Assembly (NCBI GenBank): GCA_030849805.1
Contig: JASANZ010002169.1
Coordinates: 1 to 61,213 of the forward strand
From: Sergeia podlipaevii
Taxonomy: Eukaryota > Euglenozoa > Kinetoplastea > Trypanosomatida > Trypanosomatidae
Direction of reading: 5' to 3'
DNA: 61,213 nucleotides
Below the pieces are notes generated by a model that did no database searches, had not been told where the DNA came from, and saw only the letters and a program-made list of their open reading frames with translations. Made by a program: the position numbers and the translations under genes. Of this stretch, positions 48,401 to 57,599 are shown one piece after another. Every line of letters starts with the position of its first letter. Position 1 is the first letter of the stretch.

Positions 48401-48986
48401 AGGGACCAAGAAGGCTCTGGGACTGCAATACGCTGAGGTCGATGTCGCCCTCGCCTGGGCGACGCTTAGAGAACATCTTGTTCCAGTGCTCTGGATGTGA
48501 AAAGAGCTTCTTGTTGGGATTGAACGTGCTGGATATGTCAGGGTGACGGCCGATGCTGGCGTCCTGGGCCGAGAACCACTCCTTGCTGGTGCGGTCTACC
48601 ACAGTTGGATGCAGCGCATCGTTAAAGTCAAACGCCACGCGCTGGTGTCGATGCGGGAGTCGAGCCTGACCCTGTTCCCTTCCCCAGTTCATGTAATCAA
48701 TGAAGTCCTTGTTGACACGGAATCGCTGATGTGTGTTATAGTGCGTCAGGAACTGAATACCAGACTGTCTGTTCGGATGGTTGGCGTAACGCTGGTAAAA
48801 GCGGAACTCAATGGGAGTCGCGAGGGGACGGTATTCACGCACATCAAGCGTCTTAAGACCGCGAACGGGAGTCAGCAAGGAGGAAAACTCGCAACTTCCG
48901 CCACTATTCATGTACGTCACTCCTGTGCTAGACCCAGTAGTCACTGCCACAGGTGTGGTCCACCATGGGAGTCTCCGGCGCAACAT
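45465..48986 (-). CDS. Mitoribosomal small-subunit protein mS47 (HIBCH-derived)
   Basis: 1173 residues from the ATG at 48986, with a basic, hydroxylated N-terminus (MLRRRLPWWTTPVAVTTG) that looks like a mitochondrial presequence. A crotonase-fold region (about 380-560) resembles 3-hydroxyisobutyryl-CoA hydrolase: FMTLVNGKAKGTGCGLSLAA, then GPNIGLTPYGGLTRLL, then FVMLTGTSLFAGDALRLRWT. In HIBCH the middle segment is PETAIGLFPDVGG; here the catalytic Glu and Asp positions are replaced. mS47 is a HIBCH-like component of kinetoplastid and plant mitochondrial ribosomes, so an inactive enzyme recruited to the small subunit fits. About 350 residues before and 600 after the fold are lineage-specific, including a probable YmL-type region with VYVRLEGCEGKLIDFDYV. 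The alternative is a free mitochondrial enzyme-like protein. Confidence 0.75.
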   Translation of the reverse strand: MLRRRLPWWTTPVAVTTGSSTGVTYMNSGGSCEFSSLLTPVRGLKTLDVREYRPLATPIEFRFYQRYANHPNRQSGIQFLTHYNTHQRFRVNKDFIDYMNWGREQGQARLPHRHQRVAFDFNDALHPTVVDRTSKEWFSAQDASIGRHPDISSTFNPNKKLFSHPEHWNKMFSKRRPGEGDIDLSVLQSQSLLGPLITQTDTQETAYFQMETRGPTHGKVPGINAPFLGEFDRKMMQAMSRPLNQDHTLTGNDGRFSKTIYMNDPSRNQCLSATLAKQLNVELDRATNAVYSKLTVLEAAQSGQTDYFCGGVDMEAVGFDMQMGAMLRACAQQVLSAEPQTSSTAASGHVSKEMHAAQELLRDSLRYRDRADEALREHAALIWRAYTAPRPFMTLVNGKAKGTGCGLSLAAKYCALKDSSELIFDGPNIGLTPYGGLTRLLARPETSLKFPGLAEFVMLTGTSLFAGDALRLRWTDLFTTLPDMSYHIKEWFDASEHMHNDAVAWQLGHLLESCFKMKDAHTSAMERCAITPTRARWIEDAFADQPSVESMLATLTEMERLPLTDPHNTCDANAQCATPFTISSVADGVQKLEEARLRYTLAPWDITPPEEEVVVRQAADIFTSYVLERRGTMGVVVHRDRSKLRRWREQREAEYHAYSELRTAPHPRHVYVRLEGCEGKLIDFDYVFSPLASHTSEELTTGVQALKSEVLKRLGMPIDREMQLGWYMPTLDTCPVHTDAQLLELLHADPGIEDPSTDLKYPPVYFIVKRSNMHLSEWAYAVKHQLLLQSPYALKATMELLKEVRGDGSAEAVQSLSDTLAIEFKYISRAMQRPDFYAIGQHTNKSPEQWEELKEEKDRNIHKSYLPTRPLPDFEEVFERDASIDGHTFQLRPRWHPRTLANVSQEEIQQLRAPLRFETDGVVSLDPSVHCAKADRLSGMIEDAGGLEVVAHLGEADADGKPKVAPLKSNARVPTNVNFYEMARHPWEDTPSSWRRDGLTEGSKAYFEEQYKAAEAAVYDEDGKGVRQYWPSKGAVEGTGAGEETGEALLEERLYGELRRAERGVEGWAKTLRGKAIEGKLDYTLEIASQHEKIYDDEYYRWFIQPGNNPNPSGLLIGRKNAAATSSVDMELKSFLNSMLSGATNTSVAAATDAEMDIPEDEENSPIQPQEED

Positions 48987-49906
48987 GCCAGGTGGAGTGC
49001 GAACGCTAAAAATTACTAGATAAATTAAAACTTCACGTATCACTGCCTCTTCCTAAAATGGTGTTGCCTTCTCTTACGCACCTTCCCTCTTCTTTGCTCC
49101 TTACGCAGCGAAGCCTGTATTCATGCACACACACACACACACTAGCAGTCGAGCACAAAATGGCTCTACGCAGTGCCACTTACTGTCACTACGAATACTA
49201 TTTACTTTTCTCGCCGGGAAAAAAAAAAGAAGATAAAAAGAAGATAAAAAGATAAAAAGAAGATAAAAAGATGAATGCCCGTACAAGAATAGAAACGACA
49301 AATAAAAAAAAAAGAAAAAAGCTACGCTCACTCACATACACAGCGTTCTCTAGCACTTCCATTAAAAAAGCACAGTACCCTGAGCGTCATCATCTGTTGA
49401 GGAAAAGAAGAAGATACGTATTGATTGAAGTAAAAGTATTTTTTTTAGATCATACTGTGAAACAGAAAACAAGTCCGACTCATACAAAACAAAGAGATAA
49501 GAAAAACAAAAAAGGGCATATAACACACAAGCGCGCACAATATGTGACAAAGAACTCCTACACACCACCCTCCCTTACTTGTCCCGCGCCAACTAACGAT
49601 CAGTGCACCATCACTTATGCACTTACCCACCCAACAATACCTACTCATACTCTATAAGTGCACGCTCTCGTCGTATTCTCTTTTTTTCTTCTATATTCAC
49701 TGCAAAAGGGAGAAAAAACGAGTAGGAAATCGATAGAGAAGAAATAAAAAGTGCTACACCACTGAAACTAGAACTGAGGCAGAGCAAGGAAGAAAAAAAC
49801 ATGCAGAACGCAACAGTGCGCCTCTTTAAACGTCTATAAAAAAGATCGTTGCAGCAGTCACTGTTTATGTTTGCTTTGCCTTTGGTGAAGCATGCAAGCC
49901 AAGCAC
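48987..49906. other. Spacer, no gene seen
   Basis: 920 bp with (CA)n at about 49127-49141, the purine array at 49215-49272 and A-rich DNA. Frames on both strands are short or simple-sequence. Confidence 0.6.
49215..49272 (-). repeat. AGATAAAA/AGAAGATAAAA iterations forming a long pyrimidine tract
   Basis: Tandem purine-rich units on the plus strand give a coding-strand CTTTTTATCTT array about 230 nt upstream of the mS47 start; it may serve as its splice signal. Confidence 0.5.
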
Positions 49907-50728
49907 TCATGCGCGCACAGTCTGGGCTGAGGCACCAAGCGTTTCAAAGCCAGTCTTATACTTATCCCAATCGCGGTTCACAAACACGCACAGCTCCAAG
50001 TTCTTGCCCTCTCGCAGCACGTACTCCTTATCAAAGACATGCAGTTGATCAAAGGCAAGGCGAAGAGCCTCAACGGTAATGGGGGTCATCTGGTTATACA
50101 GCGGGCCTGAATGGGCTCCATCAGAAATAGGCACCATGCGCAGTGTGGCACAGTCGCTCACAACAAACTCGTGAAGCGCATTGCGGTACGCGCGGGACAG
50201 CTCAATGGCCGCCTCACGCTCAGACCAGATGCCATCACGGAAATCAGGGCCAACAACGTGGATAACGTGCTTGTCCCCCTCGTACACGTGCAGCTTCGCG
50301 TCGCACACCTTGCTAATAGCGAGCACAACGTCATTTGGGAACTTGCCCTTGAGACCCAGCCACTTGTAGATGGCTCCTGATGTCCCGGTTGCTTTCCCCG
50401 CGTTGCCCTTAATAGAAATGATATCAGTGGGATCGGTGACGGCGACACTCTCGCCAGGCTCGTTAGCTTCACGACGCAGCGTCCCTGTAAGAGACATCTG
50501 ATTTCCCATGACGCCATATGGCTGCACCTTGATCTTCCGGATAAAGGTATCCTGGGGAGAGACGTAGCTGTAGCGCTTGTACGCAGCCTGCATCGCAGCG
50601 TACACGATAGCAAAGCCAAGACCAACGCGGATCCAAGGGAACGGCTTCTGGTGGCCAATACCAAACAAGTGACGAGGAGCCCGCTTGCGTCCATCGCGCG
50701 TTGTGTGGCCCTCAATGTACGATGGCAT
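49907..50728 (-). CDS. Membrane-anchored macro-domain-like protein
   Basis: 273 residues. N-terminal 30 residues are hydrophilic and basic, then one hydrophobic helix (WIRVGLGFAIVYAAMQAAY, 32-50), then a globular part. Residues about 95-245 have the pattern of a macro (ADP-ribose-binding) domain: DIISIKGNAGKATGTSGAIY (normally VNAANxxLxxGGGVAGAI), KHVIHVVGPDFRDG (normally I.HxVGP), AAIELSRAYRNALHEF, TLRMVPISDGAHSGPL (normally S.aFPaI.tGxxgfP), and TPITVEALRLAFDQL. The loop that binds the distal ribose is changed (no NAAN), so binding or hydrolysis of ADP-ribose is uncertain. The helix with flanking Lys/Arg suggests the mitochondrial inner membrane, possibly as a complex subunit. Function unknown. 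Confidence 0.7.
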   Translation of the reverse strand: MPSYIEGHTTRDGRKRAPRHLFGIGHQKPFPWIRVGLGFAIVYAAMQAAYKRYSYVSPQDTFIRKIKVQPYGVMGNQMSLTGTLRREANEPGESVAVTDPTDIISIKGNAGKATGTSGAIYKWLGLKGKFPNDVVLAISKVCDAKLHVYEGDKHVIHVVGPDFRDGIWSEREAAIELSRAYRNALHEFVVSDCATLRMVPISDGAHSGPLYNQMTPITVEALRLAFDQLHVFDKEYVLREGKNLELCVFVNRDWDKYKTGFETLGASAQTVRA

Positions 50729-51345
50729 TATAGTGGCAAGTAAAGAACTGTTTGTGTGTCCTAAAAAGAAAAAAAAAAGGAAAAGTGAAGTCGCCGCTCC
50801 TGTGTCAACTAAAAGAAGGAATATGTATATATGAGGTGCCTGCGACAGTTGAAACCAGTAAAGTGAAAGACTCCGCTGTCTCGCTCGATAAATGAACCCA
50901 GGGGGGGGTTAACGGGTGCAGACTTCACCAACTAAATATGTAAACAGTGTATACGTGACCGTGCTCTCTTGAGCCAAAGATCAACACGTGGGAAACTACA
51001 CAAAAATGAAGAAAATAGAGGCGAGAGCAAAGCAAATATATATATACAGTGTTTATCGCAGTTAAAAGAACTCGCATTGCAAGCAGTCCTCCTTTCAACC
51101 TGTAGGCAGGCATGAGAAAGAAATCTGACTGCCAAGAGCTACACACATCAGGTGCAGATAAAAAGGCACCCAAGGAAAAAAAAATAATAAAGCACGTGTT
51201 TAATAGCAGTATAAGGAACAAAAAATAGTAATAAAAGAAGAAAACGGTGGTACTGCCGCTTCGACAACAGCCACTACTAGGAGCAGTACGCCAAGTGTGT
51301 TGCATTGCTTGCACTCCTGGGAAACAGCAATAACCTAACTTAGCA
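50729..51345. other. Spacer, no gene seen
   Basis: 617 bp. TA run near 51034-51045, G8 near 50901, A/T-rich sequence; leader of the macro-domain gene. Confidence 0.6.
50761..50784 (-). promoter_or_regulatory. Predicted SL acceptor for the macro-domain gene
   Basis: A coding-strand 22-nt pyrimidine tract (50763-50784) ends in TAG, AG at 50761-50762; predicted 5' UTR 32 nt. Confidence 0.65.
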
Positions 51346-51903
51346 CTAGCCAGGTCCTCCAAAGCCTCCTCTGCGTGGCCCAAACTGGCCCCCACCAGGA
51401 CCCCCAAACGAGCCATATGAGCCGCCCTGTAGGGGCATCAGATGATCAGGATCAGGCTCGCCCGGAAATGGCGGCCTCCTACCATCCGGCGCACCCATGC
51501 CGGGCCACTGAGGAGCAGGGCGTTGCTGTCCAGGAAATATGGGGTCAAACCGTGCAAAGTCGTCCGCGCTCGGGCCTACTCCCCCCCTCTCATGACCAAA
51601 GCGAGGTTGGAAGGCGCGCTCGTCCATCAGCATGCCGCCCCCACCACCTCCCGGAATCAAGTCCCCGTCACCATAACGACTCCCTGGAGGACGCATGGTG
51701 ACGCTGGCAAAGGAAGTGGTGGCCGCGGTGCCCTGCGGCTGTGGAGGAGGTGCGGGCATGGGAGCATGTAGAGAAGAAGCGAGCGTTTGATCTGGCCCCT
51801 GCAGATCGCTGCTAGTCGCGCTGGGCAGAACGGTGTCGCCGGTAATATGAGTGGTTGTAAGAGGCACGGCTTTGCTTTCTAAAGGGCTAATGGAATCAGA
51901 CAT
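51346..51903 (-). CDS. PI31-like proteasome regulator, C-terminal type
   Basis: 185 residues from the ATG at 51903 (MSDSISPLESK). The C-terminal half has the order and motifs of the PI31 proline/glycine-rich domain: DLIPGGGGGGMLMDER (PI31: D.(F/L).GGGGGM..D), a DDFARFDPIFPG segment (RFDP.GP), and a GEPDPDHLMPLQGG segment (DPDHLPPPG), ending in a Gly/Arg-rich tail (GQFGPRRGGFGGPG). In other eukaryotes this part binds the 20S proteasome chamber. The N-terminal FP dimerisation domain (about 150 residues) is absent; instead there are about 85 disordered Ser/Thr/Pro-rich residues. It may be a stand-alone proteasome binder. RGG-like ends also occur in RNA-binding proteins, but the ordered PI31 motifs favour the first reading. 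Confidence 0.72.
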   Translation of the reverse strand: MSDSISPLESKAVPLTTTHITGDTVLPSATSSDLQGPDQTLASSLHAPMPAPPPQPQGTAATTSFASVTMRPPGSRYGDGDLIPGGGGGGMLMDERAFQPRFGHERGGVGPSADDFARFDPIFPGQQRPAPQWPGMGAPDGRRPPFPGEPDPDHLMPLQGGSYGSFGGPGGGQFGPRRGGFGGPG

Positions 51904-52964
51904 CTTTTTTTTTCTTTGAGAAAGATGTGTTGCTTGAGAGCGCAACTATACACAAAATATGTAAATAGATAATAATAAAAAAACTGTGGTGAGATGAGAC
52001 AGAAAAATATAAAGAAAAAAATATCTCGTGTAGATGTGTGTGTGTATTTGCACCACGCCCACTAAAATTAGTAGCACTTCAAGAAGAAAAAAAAAAGGAA
52101 AGAAGAAGAGAGAAGAAGAAAAGTGATAGCGTGCGGCTGCTATGTGACTTGCCTTTAGTGACTCCCATCGTGCTATGGAGCAGTTTTAGTAAACATCAAA
52201 AGTAGGCGCCTCAAGTTTCCTTCACTATTGTTGCTTTTTCTTCAGTCAAAAATAGCTAGAATCGTAAAAACTTGACGAAGATGTAAAGAAGCCCATATAG
52301 CTTCATGAATAGAGTTTACATTATGAGGGACGGTGCGCCACCCCCCTCACCCACCTTTTTCTTTTTCTTTCTGGCACACCCCTACCGCGCAAGGTGAGTG
52401 CTGTGGCTGCCGCTCTTTCAAAAGCATTCAGTGCACAGCGCGTGTATCAGCGCTTGTAGCAGTGCGAATTTGTACATATATCTTCTGGGTTCCTTCCAAC
52501 AACATGAAAGGAAGAGAAGAGAAGAAAAAAAATAGAAAAAGAAATAATAAAGGGCAAATACAGCACACATTTTTAACAACAGCAGCGCAACTCTTCTCTT
52601 TTAAAATTCTATCCAAAACAGACGCGCAAGAATGAAGAAACTGTTGCGTGTGTGTGAGAGCTCTCAAGCCAGCGGCGCAGCAAAACAAAACAAAATACAA
52701 CACACACAGAGAGAAGAAAGTGCCACCACAACAAAAGCAACGCAGACAACGGACTGAAAATGAAAGGCTGCAAGTAGCTGACCACGCAAGCTGTGGTAGC
52801 AATAAAAAGCTTCGAAAGAGTACAAGTTCAGAGCACAACGGGGAAGAAAAAGGGAGAGAAGAAGATAAATCTAAAAAAGAGCAACAAAGGGAAAAAAAAA
52901 AAACCACGAGAGAATAAAAAGTACATGCACACACACACACACATATATATATATATCTTCCTCT
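51904..52964. other. Spacer, no gene recognised
   Basis: 1.06 kb. Purine-rich plus strand at about 52080-52125 is the likely pyrimidine tract of the PI31-like gene. The upper part (52500-52960) is A-rich and CA-rich with an alternating TA run at 52942-52957. A minus-strand frame of 170 codons at 52428-52940 is Cys/Phe/Leu/Ser-rich simple translation. Confidence 0.55.
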
Positions 52965-55592
52965 CTAAAAGGGAGGAGCCACACTCTCGCGCTTGAGTCG
53001 TTCTCTCTCACTCTGTAGATGGCCACGCTCCTTCATCATGGCCTCTAACATTGCTTCCCGCTGCTCCGTGATAAAATTCGCTGCGCGTCTCTTCTCAATA
53101 AGCTTTGATATGACGTGCAACTTACCAAACTCATCCATACGCTGCTTCTTAAGAACGGCAAATGACTTCTCGTTCATTTCTTCCCTTTCTGTCTCACGTT
53201 TAATCGCCAGCTCCATCTGCTTCCGCTGCTGCATCTGCTCGTGCGCAGCCTCATACTTAGACCGCTTCTCCCGCGTGCGCGCCTTGAGCTCCTCCTCCTT
53301 CTCCATCGCCTGCGCAAACGCCATCTGGCGCCTCTCCTGCTTCACCGCCTCCTCCGCATCACGCGCTTTAAATTCCTCTTCACGCGCGCGCTGGAACCTT
53401 TCCACGCGCTCCTCAGCGACTCGCTGGCGACTCAGTGCGGCCTCCCGCTGCTTCTCCTCAAGCGCCTGGGCCCTCTCCTTCGCCTCTGCACGTGCTGCAG
53501 CTGCCTTCGACTGCTTCTCAGTCAGGTGCTGGCGCTCCTCTTCCATCCTCGCCTCGCGCTCGTGTTGGATCGCCTCCAGCTTCAGCTCCTTCTGCCTGCG
53601 TTTCATGTCCACCTCTAGCACCTGCTCCTGCTGCGCCGCAGCACTGCGCTCAAAGCGACGTCTGCGCTCCTCCTCGAGGGCCTGACGCTGCGCGTGCTGC
53701 TGCTGTTGCATCCTCTCACGCGCCTCCACGCGCTCCTTATTGCGCTCCTCCGCCTTGATCATGCGCTCTTCGAGTGCACGCAAGTAGGCCGTCTCCATCT
53801 CGCGATTCTTCTGTTTCTGGGCCGCGAGCCGCTGCTGTTGTAGCAGTCGCGCCTGCGCTTCCTGTTTAGCCTTTAGCTCAGTAGCTGCGAGCGCCTCCGC
53901 CTCCGCCTGCATTTGCCGTGCCTCCGCCACCCGGCGGCGCTCTTCCACATCGTTGGCCAGCACGTCCTGCCGCTCCGCACGCAGCTTGTTAACCTCAAAA
54001 ATTTTCTGCTGGCGCTCCAGGCGCAGCATCAGAGTCGTAGGGAGAGCACTGGTATCCTTTATATGCGTGCCAGGTGGCCTGCGGAATGCACTGATGAGCT
54101 CCGGGAGGGGCACGCGAGCACACAAGGCCAAGTACTCGCTGAGTAGAGCACTTTGGAGCTCGCGGCGCCTTGCGGTCTCACGCTCCGCGCGAAACTGCTT
54201 GACGGCCTCTCTCACCACTGCGTCGTCCCCAGGGAGACTCTCGTCCTCGACAGGAGGTTTGATGACCAGATCATCTGCGGTTATCCCGTTCCGTAGCAGC
54301 ACCAGCGCGGAGCGAGGGGAGTTAAGGCGCGGCTGGTCACGCCGTGTGCCGCTACCCTGCCAGTTGCTGAGGTTGACAGAGCGGTTTGGGCTGGGTCGGT
54401 CTTCATCCAGCCACTCAAGATCGAGAAACTTCGTACTGATCTTGAAAGAAGCAGAAAACTCAAGCGGGGGTCGTATCAAGGCGCGCAGCAGACACGCTGA
54501 CTCCTCCACCTCCGCTGCTGAGCCGCCTATGTACGTTTGAGGTGGCTTGGTGGAACCCGCCGTACGATGCATGCGAAGGATCTGTGCTCCGGGAGTGACA
54601 GGTGGTGCAGCAGCCATCAGGGCCTCTCCAATTTGTTGGGCAGTGGGTGCTTGGACTGCAGAGGCCGTAGGCGTGCTCGGACTGACGCTACGAACTGTAG
54701 TAGGGCGAGTGTGGCCAGTGGAGGGGGTAGACTGCAACGTGGCACGCTTTTGCTGGGTAGGAACAGTAACAGCCGGAGGCCTGCCGCCAGCAGTCTTCGG
54801 TTGCGTCGTGGGCTCTGGCTTGCTCGGTGTGGCACTAGGAGGGGGAGGAGGAGTGGATGCGGCCGGAACTGCAGGGGCAGTCACTCCTGCCGTCTTTTTC
54901 GATACCCTATGTCCATTCATCACGGCTGTTGCGGCACCAACAAAAGTGGCAGATGAAACAGAAGCCGTGGGAGCTGGGTTATTTTCCTTGCTGGATGGGT
55001 CCGTGCCGACAGCTGATGACTTCTGCACTGATGCTGCGCGCTGCCGCGGTGAAACCAACTGAGACCTGTCGTCGCCAGTGGAGTCGACTGGTAGAGTGGG
55101 AGTTGCAGTGGCACTGTTCTTGGCTGCAGCGGACTGCTCTTCAGTGGTAGCCTCCCCGCCGCCGCCGCCTGTGACTGACGGAGAGACAGCGGCTGACGAG
55201 ACACCCGGTACTCGATCTGCTGCAGCAGCCTGCTGAAGAACTGGAGGTTTGTAAAAAGATAAAGTGCGTGGCTTGATGCCAGCTATGGCGTGGTACCGGA
55301 ACTTGCTCTTGCGCTTGGCATACTTGAGCTGTAGATTGCGCTCATATTCTCGCTCCGCGGCTGTAGGCTCTCCAAGCCCAGGAACCTTGCGGTTAAATTC
55401 TACTGGGACGTCCTTGAGACCCATAGTGTAAGTGGTCTCTGGGGGACCAAGGTGGTGTTTCAGCAACTCTGACTCGTACTTGTCGTAGTCGGTCATGTAC
55501 CTAATACGGCTTTTATCATCCGTAGTCTTTGGAATGTTAGGGAGTGCTATTGTTTGCCCCTTGGGAGCCTCTTTCAAAATTCGCGCTGACAT
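52965..55592 (-). CDS. Large charged coiled-coil protein, probably cytoskeletal
   Basis: 875 residues from the ATG at 55592 (MSARILKEAPKGQTIALP). The first 110 residues are ordered and distinctive (MTDYDKYESELLKHHLGPPE, DVPVEFNRKVPGLGEPTAAE). Residues 115-350 are disordered, Ala/Thr/Pro/Ser-rich. Residues 440-860 are a nearly continuous Glu/Arg/Gln/Lys single-helix or coiled coil of the trichohyalin/CFAP type (EERRRVAEARQMQAEAEALA and many similar). No catalytic domain. Proteins of this design in trypanosomatids are often flagellar or basal-body components; assignment to one of them is not possible by eye. Confidence 0.82.
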   Translation of the reverse strand: MSARILKEAPKGQTIALPNIPKTTDDKSRIRYMTDYDKYESELLKHHLGPPETTYTMGLKDVPVEFNRKVPGLGEPTAAEREYERNLQLKYAKRKSKFRYHAIAGIKPRTLSFYKPPVLQQAAAADRVPGVSSAAVSPSVTGGGGGEATTEEQSAAAKNSATATPTLPVDSTGDDRSQLVSPRQRAASVQKSSAVGTDPSSKENNPAPTASVSSATFVGAATAVMNGHRVSKKTAGVTAPAVPAASTPPPPPSATPSKPEPTTQPKTAGGRPPAVTVPTQQKRATLQSTPSTGHTRPTTVRSVSPSTPTASAVQAPTAQQIGEALMAAAPPVTPGAQILRMHRTAGSTKPPQTYIGGSAAEVEESACLLRALIRPPLEFSASFKISTKFLDLEWLDEDRPSPNRSVNLSNWQGSGTRRDQPRLNSPRSALVLLRNGITADDLVIKPPVEDESLPGDDAVVREAVKQFRAERETARRRELQSALLSEYLALCARVPLPELISAFRRPPGTHIKDTSALPTTLMLRLERQQKIFEVNKLRAERQDVLANDVEERRRVAEARQMQAEAEALAATELKAKQEAQARLLQQQRLAAQKQKNREMETAYLRALEERMIKAEERNKERVEARERMQQQQHAQRQALEEERRRRFERSAAAQQEQVLEVDMKRRQKELKLEAIQHEREARMEEERQHLTEKQSKAAAARAEAKERAQALEEKQREAALSRQRVAEERVERFQRAREEEFKARDAEEAVKQERRQMAFAQAMEKEEELKARTREKRSKYEAAHEQMQQRKQMELAIKRETEREEMNEKSFAVLKKQRMDEFGKLHVISKLIEKRRAANFITEQREAMLEAMMKERGHLQSERERLKRESVAPPF

Positions 55593-56384
55593 ATCTGGGC
55601 AAATGAAACGCACTTGTGCAAAGAAAGTAAGATCTAAATGAAAAAAAAAAGTAAGATACGTGTAGCTGTATATTTATATACAAATATATAAATATAGTGA
55701 GGGGGAGAGAGGCAGTCACAGTCACACAGCGTGATAATGATAAAATGTCCCTGACTGCCTACCTCTCCTCTTTGCTGTTTAACTTCTCCTCCGCAGCGCC
55801 TTCAGTAAAGTCCGCAAAGATGGAAACACAGGGGGGGGGGATATCCAATCGAGTGCGTGTGTGATACAAAAAAAATTTAAAAAAAAAATGTTGTTGTATC
55901 CGCGTGAATCGTTGACGTTGCTTTTATATGCTTCTTTGAGTTTCAGATGCTTATTTTTTAAAAAAAAATTTAAAGAAAGAGAGAAGCAACATAAGAATTT
56001 TTGTTTTCGAAAACAGATTAGTGAACGCGCGCGCAAAGAGCTAACAGTAAGAAAAAGTCTGACATCAACCAAAGGTGCTTTCATCAACGCAGATCATTTT
56101 GCGTACCATGGTAGCTCTATTTGGCATCCTTTACATGCATTTATTTTCTTGTGTGTGTTTCCTTCGTTTGTCTTTCGGGTACCTGTTGAAACTGGGAAGA
56201 ATAAATATAAAGAAAGAAAGGATAATCACAAATGTATCCTTTCCCCTCTTTCATCCGCATTTTGAAGAATCCATACACAGCGCTCTCGCTACCTTCTCTC
56301 TCTCTCTCATCCATTTTTTCCTTGTACTCCTCTTCCTTTTCTTTTTACATACATCTATATATATATATATACTTGTAGGAGTCT
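55593..56384. other. Spacer, no gene seen
   Basis: 792 bp with G9 near 55832-55840, A-runs, T-runs and an alternating TA run at 56356-56370. No credible frame. Confidence 0.6.
55635..55651 (-). promoter_or_regulatory. Predicted SL acceptor for the large coiled-coil gene
   Basis: Coding-strand TTTTTTTTTTCATTTAG, AG at 55635-55636; predicted 5' UTR 42 nt. Confidence 0.6.
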
Positions 56385-57599
56385 CTAGAAGGCGTACTTG
56401 TGAACACACCCAGCGCCATTCTCGTGGTAATCTGCTTTGGAAAGGCACATGTGTGGGAAGGTGGCGTTGCTTGCCCAGACGGAGCCTCCAATCCACGCCG
56501 CTTGCTCCCGGCCCCCCAGCGCTACGCAGCGCACAACAGCATCACTAAACCGAGAGCGCTGAGCGAGCTGCACCAAATCCTTCTGCAGGCGCTTCTCTAC
56601 GTCCTTCATGATGCTCGTGCCACCGCCTAGGACAACGCTACCATAAAGAGACTCCTGGATGGAGATGGGACAGTTCTGAATGACCTCGTCCACTGTGTCT
56701 GCCCACCCAGTCAGTGGTGCACGGCATGCAGGGTTGCCTTCTGAATAGCCAGTTGGAGTCGGTGGACGTAACGTGCGGCTGGCCCCTGCATCTTGAAGTC
56801 GAGAGGGGTCGAAGAGCACTTCAGACACTAAGAATTCGCTGTCAAATATGAAAATACGCTCCTGGTCCGGCAGCACGTAGGACTTCCAGTCCTTTTCATC
56901 CGCGGCGTCACGCTGGTCCTCCGCGAGGTTAGTGGAGACGCGACAGAGAGTTTCCTTCATGTGCTCTACCAACGCCCAGTCAGTCCGAGTGGAAAGCGGA
57001 TAGCCTCGTGTCTTCAGCGCAGTGAGCAGCTCCTCTGTGAGCATGTCACCAGCAATATAGGATGGGCGCATGCTGTGTGAGAGCAGGTAGCCATCTGCAA
57101 CAGCACCAATCATCGTCTTACCGGAGCCGCTATCCACACACACGCCTGTCGTGTTACCCGACGCATAGATAGTCGCAGTAGCCGTATTGAGCATCCCCAG
57201 GAGCGGTGCGTTGAAGTGCTCAAAGAACAACTCCGCCACGTGTTCACGGTCCTTACGAGTCTGGTCCGCTGGTTCAAGTACTAGAAAGGGCAGCTGGTCA
57301 GGCACTACTTGCAGACGTGCGTATAGAGTGTGGAAGAGCAGCTGCTCATACGCATCGAAGTCCACGATATGTCCATGCTGCACAGGCTTGTGTGTTTCTA
57401 GCAAACCAGCTCTACGATATGCCTCGTCACCGGCAATAATGTCTGTAGGGTGCTGTAGCAACGTAGCCCGCATCCCGCTACAACGAGGCACACCAATGCA
57501 CGTCCTGAAGAGCTCGCGCGGTGCCTCCTCGCCCGCAAAGCCCGCCTTCGTAAGGCTAGACCCCACGTCAAGTACAGCGCTTGCAAGTGGAGCTGGCAT
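56385..57599 (-). CDS. Actin-related protein
   Basis: 404 residues, actin fold. Phosphate-binding loop 1 is VLDVGSSLTKAGFAGEE (9-25, actin VVDNGSGMCKAGFAGD). The PVQHGHIVDFDAYEQLLFHT segment corresponds to actin's P.E.G.I.DWDDMEK; VCVDSGSGKTMIGAVADGY is loop 2; SVVLGGGTSIMKDVEKRLQK is the adenosine loop; the C-terminus HENGAGCVHKYAF matches actin's DESGPSIVHRKCF. An insertion (about 285-300, TLRPPTPTGYSEGNP) and drift at the DNase loop make it an Arp rather than conventional actin. Candidates are Arp1 (dynactin) or a kinetoplastid-specific actin-like protein; I cannot choose. The start is supported by alignment of the first beta strand. Confidence 0.88.
   Translation of the reverse strand: MPAPLASAVLDVGSSLTKAGFAGEEAPRELFRTCIGVPRCSGMRATLLQHPTDIIAGDEAYRRAGLLETHKPVQHGHIVDFDAYEQLLFHTLYARLQVVPDQLPFLVLEPADQTRKDREHVAELFFEHFNAPLLGMLNTATATIYASGNTTGVCVDSGSGKTMIGAVADGYLLSHSMRPSYIAGDMLTEELLTALKTRGYPLSTRTDWALVEHMKETLCRVSTNLAEDQRDAADEKDWKSYVLPDQERIFIFDSEFLVSEVLFDPSRLQDAGASRTLRPPTPTGYSEGNPACRAPLTGWADTVDEVIQNCPISIQESLYGSVVLGGGTSIMKDVEKRLQKDLVQLAQRSRFSDAVVRCVALGGREQAAWIGGSVWASNATFPHMCLSKADYHENGAGCVHKYAF

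Noticed and set aside
52428..52940. 170-codon minus-strand frame upstream of the PI31-like gene
   Set aside because: Cys/Phe/Leu/Ser-rich with T-run-derived FFFF stretches; no motif.
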